From Geodermatophilus dictyosporus (GTDB lineage Bacteria; Actinomycetota; Actinomycetes; Mycobacteriales; Geodermatophilaceae), in the NCBI RefSeq assembly GCF_900115505.1, contig NZ_FOWQ01000004.1, positions 118,250 to 182,249 of the forward strand: a stretch of 64,000 bases of DNA, read 5' to 3'. Positions 8,656 through 17,462 of the stretch are shown here, one piece after another. Made by a program: the position numbers and the translations under genes. Position 1 is the stretch's first letter. Every line of letters begins with the position of its first letter. The notes under the pieces were generated by a model, which saw only the letters and a program-made list of their open reading frames with translations, had not been told where the DNA came from and did not search any database.

Positions 8656-11559
8656 ATGAGCCAGACGGTCAGCCAGCCCGCCACCGACCCGGCCGGCGAG
8701 GGCGTCCCGCCGCACCGCTACACGCCGGCGCTGGCGCAGCGGATCGAGCTGGAGTGGCAGGACCGCTGGGAGCGCGAGGGCACCTTCCACACGCCCAACC
8801 CGACGGGGCGGCTGGCGGAGGGCTTCGAGCGGGTCGCCGACCGGCCCAAGGCCTTCCTGATGGACATGTTCCCGTACCCCTCGGGCGCCGGGCTGCACGT
8901 CGGGCACCCGCTGGGCTACCTGGGCACCGACGTGACCAGCCGGTTCCTGCGGATGGACGGCCGCAACGTGCTGCACCCGATGGGCTACGACGCCTTCGGC
9001 CTGCCCGCCGAGCAGTACGCCGTCCAGACCGGGCAGCACCCGCGGATCACCACCGAGGCCAACATCGCCGCGATCCGCGCGCAGCTGCGCCGGCTGGGCG
9101 TCGACCACGACGAGCGGCGCACCTTCGCCACCATCGACCCCGGCTACTACCGGTGGACGCAGTGGATCTTCCTGAAGATCTTCGGCGCCTGGTTCGACGA
9201 GGAGGCCGGCCGCGCCCGCCCGGTGGAGGAGCTGGTCGCCGAGCTGGACGCCGGCACGCGCGAGCCGGCGCCGGGCACCAACCCGACGGGGCGGCCGTGG
9301 GCGGAGCTGCCCGACGCCGACAAGCGCCGCGTGGTCGACGCGCACCGGCTGGCCTACCTGCACCAGGCGCCGGTCAACTGGTGCCCGGGCCTGGGGACGG
9401 TGCTGTCCAACGAGGAGGTCACCCCCGACGGCCGGTCCGAGCGGGGCAACTTCCCGGTGTTCCGGCGCCCGCTGACCCAGTGGATGATGCGGATCACCGC
9501 CTACGCCGAGCGGCTGCTGGCCGACCTGGACCGGCTGGACTGGTCGGACTCGGTCAAGCAGATGCAGCGCAACTGGATCGGCCGCTCGACCGGCGCGCGG
9601 ATCCGCTTCGCGGCCGGTGAGCAGGCGATCGAGGTCTTCACCACCCGCCCGGACACCCTGTTCGGCGCCACCTACGTGGTGCTGGCCCCCGAGCACCCGC
9701 TGGTCGAGGCGCTGACCGCGGACGCCTGGCCCGACGGCACCGACCCGCGGTGGACCGGCGGCGCGGCCACCCCCGGCGAGGCGGTGCGCGAGTACCAGCG
9801 GCAGGCCTCCCGCCGCTCGGAGCTGGACCGGCAGAACGAGGCCCGGGAGAAGACCGGCGTCTGGCTGGGCACGACCGCCGTCAACCCGGTCACCGGCCGC
9901 GAGCTGCCGGTGTTCGTCGCCGACTACGTGCTGACCGGCTACGGCACCGGGGCGATCATGGCGGTGCCGGGCGAGGACAGCCGCGACTGGGAGTTCGCCG
10001 CCGTCTTCGGCCTGCCGGTGGTGCGCACCGTGCAGCCGCCGGAGGGCTTCGAGGGCGGCGCGTACACCGGCAGCGGCCCGATGGTGAACTCGTCGAACGA
10101 GCACGTGTCGCTGGACGGCCTGACCGACAAGGCCACGGCGATCGCCCGGATGACCGAGTGGCTGGTGGCCGCCGGCCACGGCGAGGCGACGACCACCTAC
10201 AAGCTGCGCGACTGGCTGTTCAGCCGGCAGCGCTACTGGGGCGAGCCGTTCCCGGTCGTCTACGCCGTCGACGGGGACGACGCCGGCCTGCCGCGGGCGG
10301 TGCCGGAGTCGCTGCTGCCGGTGCTGCTGCCCGAGGTCGACGACTACTCGCCGAAGACCTTCGCCGACGACGACGCCGAGTCCGCTCCCGAGCCGCCGCT
10401 GTCGCGGGTCCCCGAGTGGACGACGGTGGAGCTGGACCTGGGCGACGGCCTGCGGACCTACCGCCGCGAGACCAACACGATGCCCAACTGGGCGGGGTCG
10501 TGCTGGTACTACCTGCGCTACCTGGACCCGGGCGACGACGCGCAGATGGTCGACCCGGAGCTGGAGCGCTACTGGCTGGGGCCGCGCTCGCCGGGCGACG
10601 TCGGCGGCGTCGACCTGTACGTGGGCGGCATGGAGCACGCGGTGCTGCACCTGCTGTACGCCCGGTTCTGGCACAAGGTGCTGCACGACCTGGGCTACGT
10701 GTCCAGCGAGGAGCCGTTCCGGCGGCTGGTCAACCAGGGCTACATCTCCGCCTACGCCTACACCGACGAGCGCGGCTTCTACGTGCCGGCCGCCGACGTG
10801 GTCGAGGAGGACGGGCGGTTCCTCTACGAGGGCAGGCCGGTCAACCGGGAGTACGGGAAGATCGGCAAGAGCCTCAAGAACATGGTGACGCCCGACGAGA
10901 TGATCGGGGCCTACGGCGCCGACACCTTCCGGGTCTACGAGATGTCGACCGGGCCGCTGGAGCAGTCGCGGCCGTGGGACACCAAGGCCGTCGTCGGCTC
11001 GCAGCGCCTGCTGCAGCGAATCTGGCGGGTGGTGGTCGACGAGGCGACCGGCGCGGTCCGCGTGGACGACGCCACGCCCTCGGACGACGTGCTGCGGGCG
11101 CTGCACCGGGCGATCGCCGGCGTCCGGGACGGCATGGCCACGCTGCGGTTCAACGTGGCCATCGCCCGCATCGCCGAGCTGACCAACGCGCTGACCGCGA
11201 CCTACGGCGCCGACGCAGCCGTGCCGCGCTCGGTGGCCGAGCCGCTGGTGCTGCTGGTCTCGCCGCTGGCCCCGCACCTGGGCGAGGAGCTGTGGGCCCG
11301 GCTGGGCCACGACTCCTCGGTCGCCTGGGCGGGGTTCCCGGTGGCCGACGAGCAGTGGCTGGTCGAGGACACCGTCGAGGTCGCCGTGCAGGTCAACGGG
11401 AAGGTGCGGGCGCAGGTGAGCGTGCCGGCCGGTGCCGACGCCGCGGCCCTGGAGGCCGTGGCGCGGGCCGACGAGCGGGTCGCCGTGCAGCTGGCCGGTA
11501 AGACGGTGCGGCGGGTGGTCGCCGTCCCGGGCCGGCTGGTCAACTTCGTCGTCGCCTGA
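8656..11559 (+). CDS. leuS: leucyl-tRNA synthetase
   Basis: Charges tRNA-Leu in the cytoplasm. 967 residues, class I. The HIGH motif reads HVGH (about residues 82-85, in [12 protein letters not shown]). The CP1 editing domain contains the threonine-rich [12 protein letters not shown]. The KMSKS loop reads KIGKSLKNM near residue 735, the usual actinobacterial variant. The C-terminus carries the tRNA-binding extension with [14 protein letters not shown] has AGGAG nine bases upstream. It sits between the GGDEF-EAL gene and the PPOX gene, and is under the leucine attenuator just upstream. Confidence 0.98.
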   Translation: MSQTVSQPATDPAGEGVPPHRYTPALAQRIELEWQDRWEREGTFHTPNPTGRLAEGFERVADRPKAFLMDMFPYPSGAGLHVGHPLGYLGTDVTSRFLRMDGRNVLHPMGYDAFGLPAEQYAVQTGQHPRITTEANIAAIRAQLRRLGVDHDERRTFATIDPGYYRWTQWIFLKIFGAWFDEEAGRARPVEELVAELDAGTREPAPGTNPTGRPWAELPDADKRRVVDAHRLAYLHQAPVNWCPGLGTVLSNEEVTPDGRSERGNFPVFRRPLTQWMMRITAYAERLLADLDRLDWSDSVKQMQRNWIGRSTGARIRFAAGEQAIEVFTTRPDTLFGATYVVLAPEHPLVEALTADAWPDGTDPRWTGGAATPGEAVREYQRQASRRSELDRQNEAREKTGVWLGTTAVNPVTGRELPVFVADYVLTGYGTGAIMAVPGEDSRDWEFAAVFGLPVVRTVQPPEGFEGGAYTGSGPMVNSSNEHVSLDGLTDKATAIARMTEWLVAAGHGEATTTYKLRDWLFSRQRYWGEPFPVVYAVDGDDAGLPRAVPESLLPVLLPEVDDYSPKTFADDDAESAPEPPLSRVPEWTTVELDLGDGLRTYRRETNTMPNWAGSCWYYLRYLDPGDDAQMVDPELERYWLGPRSPGDVGGVDLYVGGMEHAVLHLLYARFWHKVLHDLGYVSSEEPFRRLVNQGYISAYAYTDERGFYVPAADVVEEDGRFLYEGRPVNREYGKIGKSLKNMVTPDEMIGAYGADTFRVYEMSTGPLEQSRPWDTKAVVGSQRLLQRIWRVVVDEATGAVRVDDATPSDDVLRALHRAIAGVRDGMATLRFNVAIARIAELTNALTATYGADAAVPRSVAEPLVLLVSPLAPHLGEELWARLGHDSSVAWAGFPVADEQWLVEDTVEVAVQVNGKVRAQVSVPAGADAAALEAVARADERVAVQLAGKTVRRVVAVPGRLVNFVVA

Positions 11560-11565
11560 GGCGCC

Positions 11566-11597
11566 CGTCCCGCCTGGGCGCCTCCTCAGGCGGGACG
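11566..11597. terminator. bidirectional terminator, leuS / PPOX gene
   Basis: Perfect 11-bp inverted repeat (11566-11576 with 11587-11597) with a ten-base loop. It starts six bases after the leuS stop and covers the stop codon of the converging PPOX gene. Confidence 0.7.
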
Positions 11598-11969
11598 GAT
11601 GCGGATCAGCTCGTGCCGCTCGGTGCCCGGCCGGGTGGGCCGGGACCACAGCCGGGAGCCTCCGTAGCCGAGCCGGAAACGCAGGCCGTAGGCGCGCCGC
11701 AGGGCGGCGAGGGCCTGCGGCCACTCGGCGCGGTCGACGAAACCCGCCGTCGCCTCGACCGCCGGGCCGCGCACCCGGCCGCGGATGTCGCACGGGGCGA
11801 CGGTGACCCGGCTGGTGTGCCGCAGCCGTCTGACCTTGCCGGAGTCGGCGCGGGTCCAGACGACGAGGCTCTCGCCGTCGGGGGCGGCCCAGACCGGCGT
11901 GGCCACCGGCTGCCCGGTGCGACGGAACGTGGTCAGGCTGACGTGGGTGCTCCGCGGCAGCCCGGCCAC
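11586..11969 (-). CDS. PPOX-class (F420/flavin-dependent) oxidoreductase
   Basis: 127 residues in the split-barrel flavin/F420 family. It has the typical run of strands: VSLTTFRRTGQPVATPVW at the N-terminus, LVVWTRADSGKVRRLRHT, then a VTVAPCDIRGR strand and the C-terminal HELIRIRP. The K-R-L-R pattern after the second strand matches the cofactor phosphate-binding region of the PPOX class F420-dependent enzymes. Substrate unknown. GTG start lies two bases after the lipB stop, so it is probably translated from the lipB transcript. Confidence 0.8.
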   Translation of the reverse strand: MAGLPRSTHVSLTTFRRTGQPVATPVWAAPDGESLVVWTRADSGKVRRLRHTSRVTVAPCDIRGRVRGPAVEATAGFVDRAEWPQALAALRRAYGLRFRLGYGGSRLWSRPTRPGTERHELIRIRPA

Positions 11970-11971
11970 GG

Positions 11972-12631
11972 TCAGACGGCCGGGGCGAGGGCGAGGACGC
12001 GTCGCACGGCGTCCTCCACCGCGTCGACCACCTCGGCCACGGGCACGTCCCGGCCGAGCTCAGCGCTCAGCGAGGTCACCCCGGCGTCGACGATGCCGCA
12101 GGGCACGATCGCGCCGAACGCCGCCAGGTCGGGGTCGCAGTTGAGCGCGAAGCCGTGCATGGTGACCCCGCGCGCGACCCGGACGCCGATCGCGGCGATC
12201 TTGCGCTCGGGGCGGAACCGGCTGTCGGGGCCGGGCGCGTCGGCGGCCACCCACACGCCGCTGCGGCCCTCGACCCGCTGGGTCTGCACGCCCACGCCGG
12301 CGCAGACCGCGATGAGCGCGTCCTCCAGCCGGCGGACGTGCGCGACGACGTCGACCGGGTCGGGCAGCGCGACGATCGGGTAGCCGACCAGCTGGCCGGG
12401 CCCGTGCCAGGTGATCTTGCCGCCGCGGTCGACGTCGATGACGGGCGTGCCGTCGAGCGGCCGCTCGTGCGGCTCGGTGCGCCGGCCGGCGGTGTAGACC
12501 GAGGGGTGCTCGAGCAGGAGCAGGGTGTCGGGGCCCTCCCCGGCCACGCGTGCGGCGTGGATCTCGCGCTGCCGCTCCCACGCCTGCTCGTAGGGGACGG
12601 TGCCGGCCCGGACGACGCGCAGCTCGCTCAC
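11972..12631 (-). CDS. lipB: lipoyl(octanoyl) transferase
   Basis: Moves octanoyl from acyl carrier protein to the lipoyl domains of 2-oxoacid dehydrogenases; LipA then adds sulfur. 219 residues. Conserved [18 protein letters not shown] is present, as are the catalytic Cys in VPCGI and Lys in RKIAAIG. The open frame continues upstream, but homology starts at GTG 12631, which has a -10-like TACGCT seven bases before it and no Shine-Dalgarno. The PPOX gene follows directly. Confidence 0.97.
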   Translation of the reverse strand: MSELRVVRAGTVPYEQAWERQREIHAARVAGEGPDTLLLLEHPSVYTAGRRTEPHERPLDGTPVIDVDRGGKITWHGPGQLVGYPIVALPDPVDVVAHVRRLEDALIAVCAGVGVQTQRVEGRSGVWVAADAPGPDSRFRPERKIAAIGVRVARGVTMHGFALNCDPDLAAFGAIVPCGIVDAGVTSLSAELGRDVPVAEVVDAVEDAVRRVLALAPAV

Positions 12632-12638
12632 GGTTCCC

Positions 12639-12644
12639 AGCGTA
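12639..12644 (-). promoter_or_regulatory. leaderless promoter -10 (lipB)
   Basis: TACGCT on the minus strand, seven bases before GTG 12631. Confidence 0.6.
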
Positions 12645-12695
12645 GTGAGGGGACCCCGCTCGCCCCACTCCACGGGACCGGGGACGGCCGGCCGC

Positions 12696-13430
12696 TCAGC
12701 GCAGCCGGCGCGGCTCGACCCGGGTCTCCACCGCAGTGCCGTCGGGTCCGCGCTCGACCCGGTAGGCCGCCTTGCCCGGCCGGTCGGCGACAGCCTCGAC
12801 CATGGCGGTGCCGCGGTACACCAGGCCGACGCCGTCGTCGGTGGCGTGCCCGGCGGGGAGGGTGCCGTCGGCGACCAGCCGCTGGTAGAGCGGACGGCGC
12901 TGCTCCTCGGAGTCGTGGTGCACGCCGTTGGAGGTCGGGATGAGCCCCAGGCCGTTGGTGACCGGCCGCAGGTCGGGCCCGTAGGAGTCGGTGGTGCCTC
13001 CCACGTGCCAGCACAGCGACCCCGCCGACACCCCGCCGAGCACGACGCCGGCCCGCCAGCACTCGGCCAGCACCTCGTCGAGCCCGTGCACCCGCCAGAC
13101 CGCCAGCAGGTTGGCCACGCTGCCGCCGCCGACCCAGATGACGTCCTGCGCCAGCAGGTGCGCCCGCACGTCGGGCACGGTCGGCATCGGGAACAGGCTG
13201 AGGTGGCTGACCCGCACCGCACTGCCGGCGAAGGCCCCGTAGACCCCGGCCACCCGGACCGGGTCGTCGCCGGTCGCGGTGCCGAGGTAGCACAGCCGGG
13301 GCTGCTCGGGCGCCTCGGCCAGCTCCAGGGCCAGGTCGAACACCGGCCCGGGCACCCAGTCGTAGGGGCCGCGGCCGCGGGAGTCGAAGCCGATGCTCGT
13401 GGCGAGGATCGTCGGCGTGGTCGCGGGCAT
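12696..13430 (-). CDS. peptidase E family (S51) protein
   Basis: 244 residues of the class I glutamine-amidotransferase-like fold. The nucleophile elbow GVSAGSLCW has Ser, not Cys, as in aspartyl dipeptidases (peptidase E) and cyanophycinase relatives. [11 protein letters not shown] and the [10 protein letters not shown] segment near residue 175 support the assignment. Likely a cytoplasmic dipeptidase; true substrate unknown. The start overlaps the stop of the upstream oxidoreductase gene (TGATG), so the two are translationally coupled. Confidence 0.85.
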   Translation of the reverse strand: MPATTPTILATSIGFDSRGRGPYDWVPGPVFDLALELAEAPEQPRLCYLGTATGDDPVRVAGVYGAFAGSAVRVSHLSLFPMPTVPDVRAHLLAQDVIWVGGGSVANLLAVWRVHGLDEVLAECWRAGVVLGGVSAGSLCWHVGGTTDSYGPDLRPVTNGLGLIPTSNGVHHDSEEQRRPLYQRLVADGTLPAGHATDDGVGLVYRGTAMVEAVADRPGKAAYRVERGPDGTAVETRVEPRRLR

Positions 13431-14677
13431 CAGGCGGCTCCTGCCGGGGTGCCCGACCGCAGCGACCTCAGCACGGCCGCGGCGGTGCGCCGGCCGCTGG
13501 CCATGGCACCCTGGATCGACGGGGTGTCGCGGTGGTCACCGCAGACGAACAGGCCCCCGCCGAGGTCGACCGGGCGGCGCAGCTGCAGCGGTGGCAGCGC
13601 GGCCGGCTGGGCGCCGGTCACCGTGACGGTGGTCAGGTGCTCGAGGTCGGCGACCGCGACGCCGTGCAGCCGCGCCACCTCCTCCCGGACGTCGACCTCG
13701 CGGGTCGGGGCGAGGGAGTTGCTGGCCACCAGCGCCCGGCCGTCCGGGCCGTAGGCGGGCTGGGCGTCGGTGAGCACCACGCTGTTGACCAGGTGCCCGC
13801 CGGGGGTGCCGAGGACGATGAGCGGATCGGGCCACGGGCTGGCCGGCAGCACGTGGTAGTGGGTGGTCACCTGCCGGGGCGCGCTCGCCTGCACGGCGGG
13901 CACCAGCTCGGCCGCGGTGGCCGGGTCGGTCGCCACGACCACGGCGTCGGCCTGCACCCGTCCGGCGTCGGTGGTGACCGACGACCCCGACACAGCGCCG
14001 ACCCGGACGCCGTGGTGCAGCCGCTCCGCGCCCACCCGCCCGGCCAGCTGCTCGCCGATGGCCTGGATGCCGCGGGCCGGCAGGCCCGTGGCGCCGCGGA
14101 CGAAGCTGCGCCACAGCAGGTCGAGGTAGCGGCTGGAGGTCTCCAGCCGGTCCTCGAGCAGCACGCCGGCGAGGAAGGGGCCGAAGAACCGCGACCGGGC
14201 CGCGGGCCCGACCCCGGCCCGCGCCAGGCGCTCGTCGGCGCTGGTCTCGGGCGCGGCCAGCAGCCGCGACACCGGCGCGTAGCCCGCCCGCGCCGAGAAC
14301 GCGGCGACGGCCGCCTTGCGGGGCAGCGGGCCCAGCGGCGAGCGCAGCGTGTCCAGTGCCGCGGTGGGGTGGCGGCGCGGGTCGACCACCCGGTGGGCGC
14401 GCCCGCCGTCCCACACGACCGCGCCCGGGGTGAACCAGCCGAGGTCGAGGGCCGGCAGGTCGAGGTCGGCCGCCCGGGGGTAGCCGGTGTTGAAGACCTG
14501 GAAGCCCCGGTCGACGACGAAGCCGTCGACGCGCTCGGTGGCCAGCCGGCCGCCCGCGTGCGCGGCCGCCTCCAGGACGTGCACGTCGCGGCCGGCGTCG
14601 ACCAGGCGGGTGGCCACCGACAACCCGGCGAGGCCGGCGCCGACGACGACGACCTCGGCACGGGCGGGCAGCGGCAT
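13430..14677 (-). CDS. FAD-dependent amine-oxidase-like oxidoreductase
   Basis: 415 residues. N-terminal dinucleotide-binding motif VVVVGAGLAGLSVATRL, followed by LEAAAHAGGRLAT, the usual second FAD motif of the phytoene-desaturase/protoporphyrinogen-oxidase/monoamine-oxidase group. The C-terminal FAD motif LFVCGDHRDTPSIQGAMASGR closes the fold. Substrate unknown. First gene of a two-gene unit with the peptidase E gene. ATG has TAGGTT six bases upstream and no Shine-Dalgarno. Confidence 0.88.
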   Translation of the reverse strand: MPLPARAEVVVVGAGLAGLSVATRLVDAGRDVHVLEAAAHAGGRLATERVDGFVVDRGFQVFNTGYPRAADLDLPALDLGWFTPGAVVWDGGRAHRVVDPRRHPTAALDTLRSPLGPLPRKAAVAAFSARAGYAPVSRLLAAPETSADERLARAGVGPAARSRFFGPFLAGVLLEDRLETSSRYLDLLWRSFVRGATGLPARGIQAIGEQLAGRVGAERLHHGVRVGAVSGSSVTTDAGRVQADAVVVATDPATAAELVPAVQASAPRQVTTHYHVLPASPWPDPLIVLGTPGGHLVNSVVLTDAQPAYGPDGRALVASNSLAPTREVDVREEVARLHGVAVADLEHLTTVTVTGAQPAALPPLQLRRPVDLGGGLFVCGDHRDTPSIQGAMASGRRTAAAVLRSLRSGTPAGAA

Positions 14678-14683
14678 GCCCCG

Positions 14684-14689
14684 AACCTA
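14684..14689 (-). promoter_or_regulatory. leaderless promoter -10 (FAD oxidoreductase)
   Basis: TAGGTT on the minus strand, six bases before ATG 14677. Confidence 0.6.
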
Positions 14690-14782
14690 GGTGCTCACCG
14701 CCCGGGCCACCCGTCCGGGACGGGGGCTGTGGACGGCCCCGCGGCCTGTGGACGGACGGAGCGGGCCACCGGCCTGGCGTCC

Positions 14783-14788
14783 TACCGT
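14783..14788 (+). promoter_or_regulatory. leaderless promoter -10 (Ser/Thr kinase)
   Basis: TACCGT seven bases before GTG 14796. Confidence 0.6.
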
Positions 14789-14795
14789 CCCCGCC

Positions 14796-16472
14796 GTGCC
14801 TGCCTCCCCGGACCCCGCCGGCCCGCCCGACGGCGACCCGCGGCCGCCCGCCGTGCCCGGCTACCGGCTCGAGCGGCTGCTCGGCCGAGGCGGCTCGGGT
14901 GAGGTCTGGCGGGCGGTGCCCCGGGCCGGCGGCCGCCCCGTGGCCGTCAAGGTCCTCCTCGCCGGGGACGCCGAGCGGCAGGCCCGCGAGGCGGCGCTGC
15001 TCGGCGCGCTGGACCACCCGCACCTGGTCCGGCTGCACGAGGTGGTGCACCAGCCGCGCCGGGGCGGACCCGCGCGGGTCGCGCTCGTCCTCGACCTCCT
15101 CGAGGGCGGCAGCCTGGCGGACCTGCTGGCCCGGCGCGGGCGGCTGCGACCCGGGGAGGTGGTCACCGCACTCGCTCCGGTGGCCGCGGCGCTGGCCTGC
15201 GCCCACGGGGAGGGCGTCGTGCACGGTGACCTGTCCCCGGGCAACGTCGTCTTCACCGCCGAGGGCCGCCCGGTGCTGACCGACCTGGGGGTGGCCCGGG
15301 TGCTGGGGGAGCAGGCGGCCGGTGCCGTCACACCGGCCTACGTCGACCCCGCCGTCGCCCGCGGTGCGGCGCCGGGCCCGGCGTCGGACGTCTTCGGGGT
15401 CGCGGCCGCGGCCTTCCACGCCCTGACCGGGGTGGCACCGTGGAACGCGGCGACACCGGCCGACACCCTGGCCGTCGCCGCGACCGCGGAGCTGCCCGAC
15501 CTCGCCGAGCTCGCGCCGGGAGCCCCGCCGGCGCTGCTGGACGTCGTCGCCCGCGGCCTGTCGCCCGACCCGCACGACCGCGGGTCGGCGGCGGCCTTCG
15601 CCCTGGACCTCCGGCACGCCTGCCGTCCCGAGCCGGTGCGGTTGCCCGCCACGGACGCGGACGACGCGAGCCCCGGACGGGTGCCGCGCACCGAGCTCAC
15701 CCACGAGGTGCCCGGACGGCACCGGCGCCCGCCGCCCCGGGAGGTCCGGCCCGCCCCGCGACGGCTGCTCCGGCTGCCCCGGCCGGGCGGCCCGCTGCTG
15801 CGTCGCGCTGCGGTGGCCCTCGGCGTGACCGGGCTCGTGGCCGGCGCCGTCTGGCTGGGGACGGTGTGGACCCGGTCGGGGCCCGGGGGAGCGGACGCTC
15901 CCGCCGCTGCGGTCGCGTCGGCGACGGCGCCGTCCGGCACGTCCTCCGCCGCGCCGCCGCCGGCACCCACTCCCGCCCCGTCCACTCCCGCCCCGTCCAC
16001 TCCTGACGCCGCCCCGCCACCCGCCGCTCCGGCCCCGTCGTCCTCCCCGCCCGCGGTCGAGGCCACCACGGCGGACCCGGACTGGCCGACCGTCCTCGCC
16101 GGGCTCTACGCGCGCCGGGCCGAGGCGCTGTCCAGCACCTCTCCGGCGGCGCTGGGGGAGGTCTACACAGCGGACAGCACCCTGCTGGCCGCCGACCGTG
16201 GCTACGTGGCGGCGCTCGCGGCCTCCGGCGAGGCACTGCGCGGCTTCCGGCCCGTCGTCGAGGAGGTGACCGCGACCGGTGCGCCCGGCGCGGACGGCCG
16301 GGTGGTGCTGCGGCTGGTGGACAGCTGGCCGGCCTACGACGTCGTCGCCGCGGACGATCCCGACGGTCCGCCGAGGCGGACCGAGGCCGGTCGGGGGCGG
16401 ACCCCGGTCAGCATGGTGCTGGTCCGGACGCCCGGGGGCTGGCGGATCGAGTCGGCCGGGCGGCTGACGTGA
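14796..16472 (+). CDS. receptor-type Ser/Thr protein kinase with divergent motifs
   Basis: 558 residues. The kinase domain (about 18-275) has the glycine loop GRGGSGEVWRA, the ATP lysine in VAVKVLL, and a catalytic loop HGDLSPGN where canonical kinases have HRDLKPxN. DLG replaces DFG. The general base Asp and metal ligand Asn are kept, so activity is possible. One membrane span lies near residues 336-358. A Pro/Ala/Ser linker with a tandem STPAP repeat leads to an extracellular domain of about 135 residues with no known sensor family. The chosen GTG has TACCGT seven bases upstream; the in-frame start 105 bases earlier adds only low-quality sequence. Confidence 0.85.
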   Translation: MPASPDPAGPPDGDPRPPAVPGYRLERLLGRGGSGEVWRAVPRAGGRPVAVKVLLAGDAERQAREAALLGALDHPHLVRLHEVVHQPRRGGPARVALVLDLLEGGSLADLLARRGRLRPGEVVTALAPVAAALACAHGEGVVHGDLSPGNVVFTAEGRPVLTDLGVARVLGEQAAGAVTPAYVDPAVARGAAPGPASDVFGVAAAAFHALTGVAPWNAATPADTLAVAATAELPDLAELAPGAPPALLDVVARGLSPDPHDRGSAAAFALDLRHACRPEPVRLPATDADDASPGRVPRTELTHEVPGRHRRPPPREVRPAPRRLLRLPRPGGPLLRRAAVALGVTGLVAGAVWLGTVWTRSGPGGADAPAAAVASATAPSGTSSAAPPPAPTPAPSTPAPSTPDAAPPPAAPAPSSSPPAVEATTADPDWPTVLAGLYARRAEALSSTSPAALGEVYTADSTLLAADRGYVAALAASGEALRGFRPVVEEVTATGAPGADGRVVLRLVDSWPAYDVVAADDPDGPPRRTEAGRGRTPVSMVLVRTPGGWRIESAGRLT

Positions 16473-16478
16473 GGAAGG

Positions 16479-17390
16479 TCAGTCGCGGGCGAGGGCGTCG
16501 CGCAGCGCCGCGGGCAGGTCGGGATGGGTGAAGCGGTAGCCGGCGGCCTGCAGCTGCGCGGGCACGGCGCGCTGCCCCGCCAGGACGCTGGAGCGGCCGA
16601 ACTCGCCCAGGGCCAGCCGGATGACCGGCGCGGGCACCGGGAGGACGGCCGGCCGGTGGACGGCCCGGGCGAGGTCCCGCACGAAGTCCGCGTTGGTCAC
16701 CGGGTCGGGGCCGGTCAGGTTCACCGGGCCGGACGCGTCGTCGGCGGTGAGCAGGAACCGGATCGCGCCGACCTCGTCGGCCAGGCCGATCCACGGCCAG
16801 TACTGGCGGCCCGAGCCCATGCGGCCGCCGAGCCCGGCGCGGAACACGGTGCCGAGGATCCGCACCAGCATCGCGCCGCGGCCGATGACCAGCCCGGTGC
16901 GCAGCGTGGCCACGCGCACGCCCGCGTCGGCGGCCGGACGGGTGGCGTCCTCCCACTGCACGCAGACGCGGGCGAGGAAGTCGTCACCGGCCGGGGCCCG
17001 CTCGTCGGTGACGGTGTCACCGGTGTCGCCGTAGTAGCCGACGGCGGATGCCGACAGCAGCACCCGGCGGCGACCGGGTTCCTCGGCCGCCACGGCGGCC
17101 AGCGCCTCGCTGATCGTGCGGGTGCTGTCGACCCGGCTGCCGAGGACCTCCTGGCGGTACCGCTCGGTGAACGGGCGCGGGCGGATGGGCGTCCCGGCCA
17201 GGTTGACCACCGCGTCGACGTCGCGCAGGAGCGTGGGGTCGATGGAGCGGTGCTGGGGCTCCCAGCGGTGCTCGTCGGCGGTGCGGGGGGTGCGGCGGAC
17301 CAGGCGGATCACCTCGTGCCCGTCGGTCCGCAGGGCGGGGACCAGCGCGTTGCCGATGAGCCCGGACGCGCCGGTGACCGCGATCTTCAT
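16479..17390 (-). CDS. TIGR01777-family NAD-dependent epimerase/dehydratase
   Basis: 303-residue atypical short-chain dehydrogenase (SulA/YfcH type). Rossmann motif TGASGLIGNALV begins at residue 6; LSASAVGYYGDTGD holds the Ser and Tyr region; C-terminal DUF1731-like part includes LGEFGRSSVLAGQRAVP. Function of the family is not established. ATG 17390 has GAGGAGG four bases upstream and starts exactly at the beta strand, so I reject the ten extra residues upstream. It lies downstream of sucB as in mycobacteria, but the sucB terminator intervenes. Confidence 0.9.
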   Translation of the reverse strand: MKIAVTGASGLIGNALVPALRTDGHEVIRLVRRTPRTADEHRWEPQHRSIDPTLLRDVDAVVNLAGTPIRPRPFTERYRQEVLGSRVDSTRTISEALAAVAAEEPGRRRVLLSASAVGYYGDTGDTVTDERAPAGDDFLARVCVQWEDATRPAADAGVRVATLRTGLVIGRGAMLVRILGTVFRAGLGGRMGSGRQYWPWIGLADEVGAIRFLLTADDASGPVNLTGPDPVTNADFVRDLARAVHRPAVLPVPAPVIRLALGEFGRSSVLAGQRAVPAQLQAAGYRFTHPDLPAALRDALARD

Positions 17391-17420
17391 GACCCTCCTC
17401 GATCCCCCTGGCCGGGACAC

Positions 17421-17454
17421 GGTCGGGCCCCGGCGCGCACGCCGGGGCCCGACC
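17421..17454 (-). terminator. terminator of lpd-sucB
   Basis: Perfect 14-bp inverted repeat (17421-17434 with 17441-17454) with a six-base loop, starting nine bases past the sucB stop. Confidence 0.8.
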
Positions 17455-17462
17455 GGGGGGCG

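Noticed and set aside
8449-11793. 1114-residue reverse open frame opposite leuS
   Set aside because: Antisense shadow of leuS; composition is that of a reversed codon pattern.
15966-16014. Short direct repeats in the kinase linker
   Set aside because: A simple Pro/Ser-rich protein linker repeat; not a mobile element or CRISPR.
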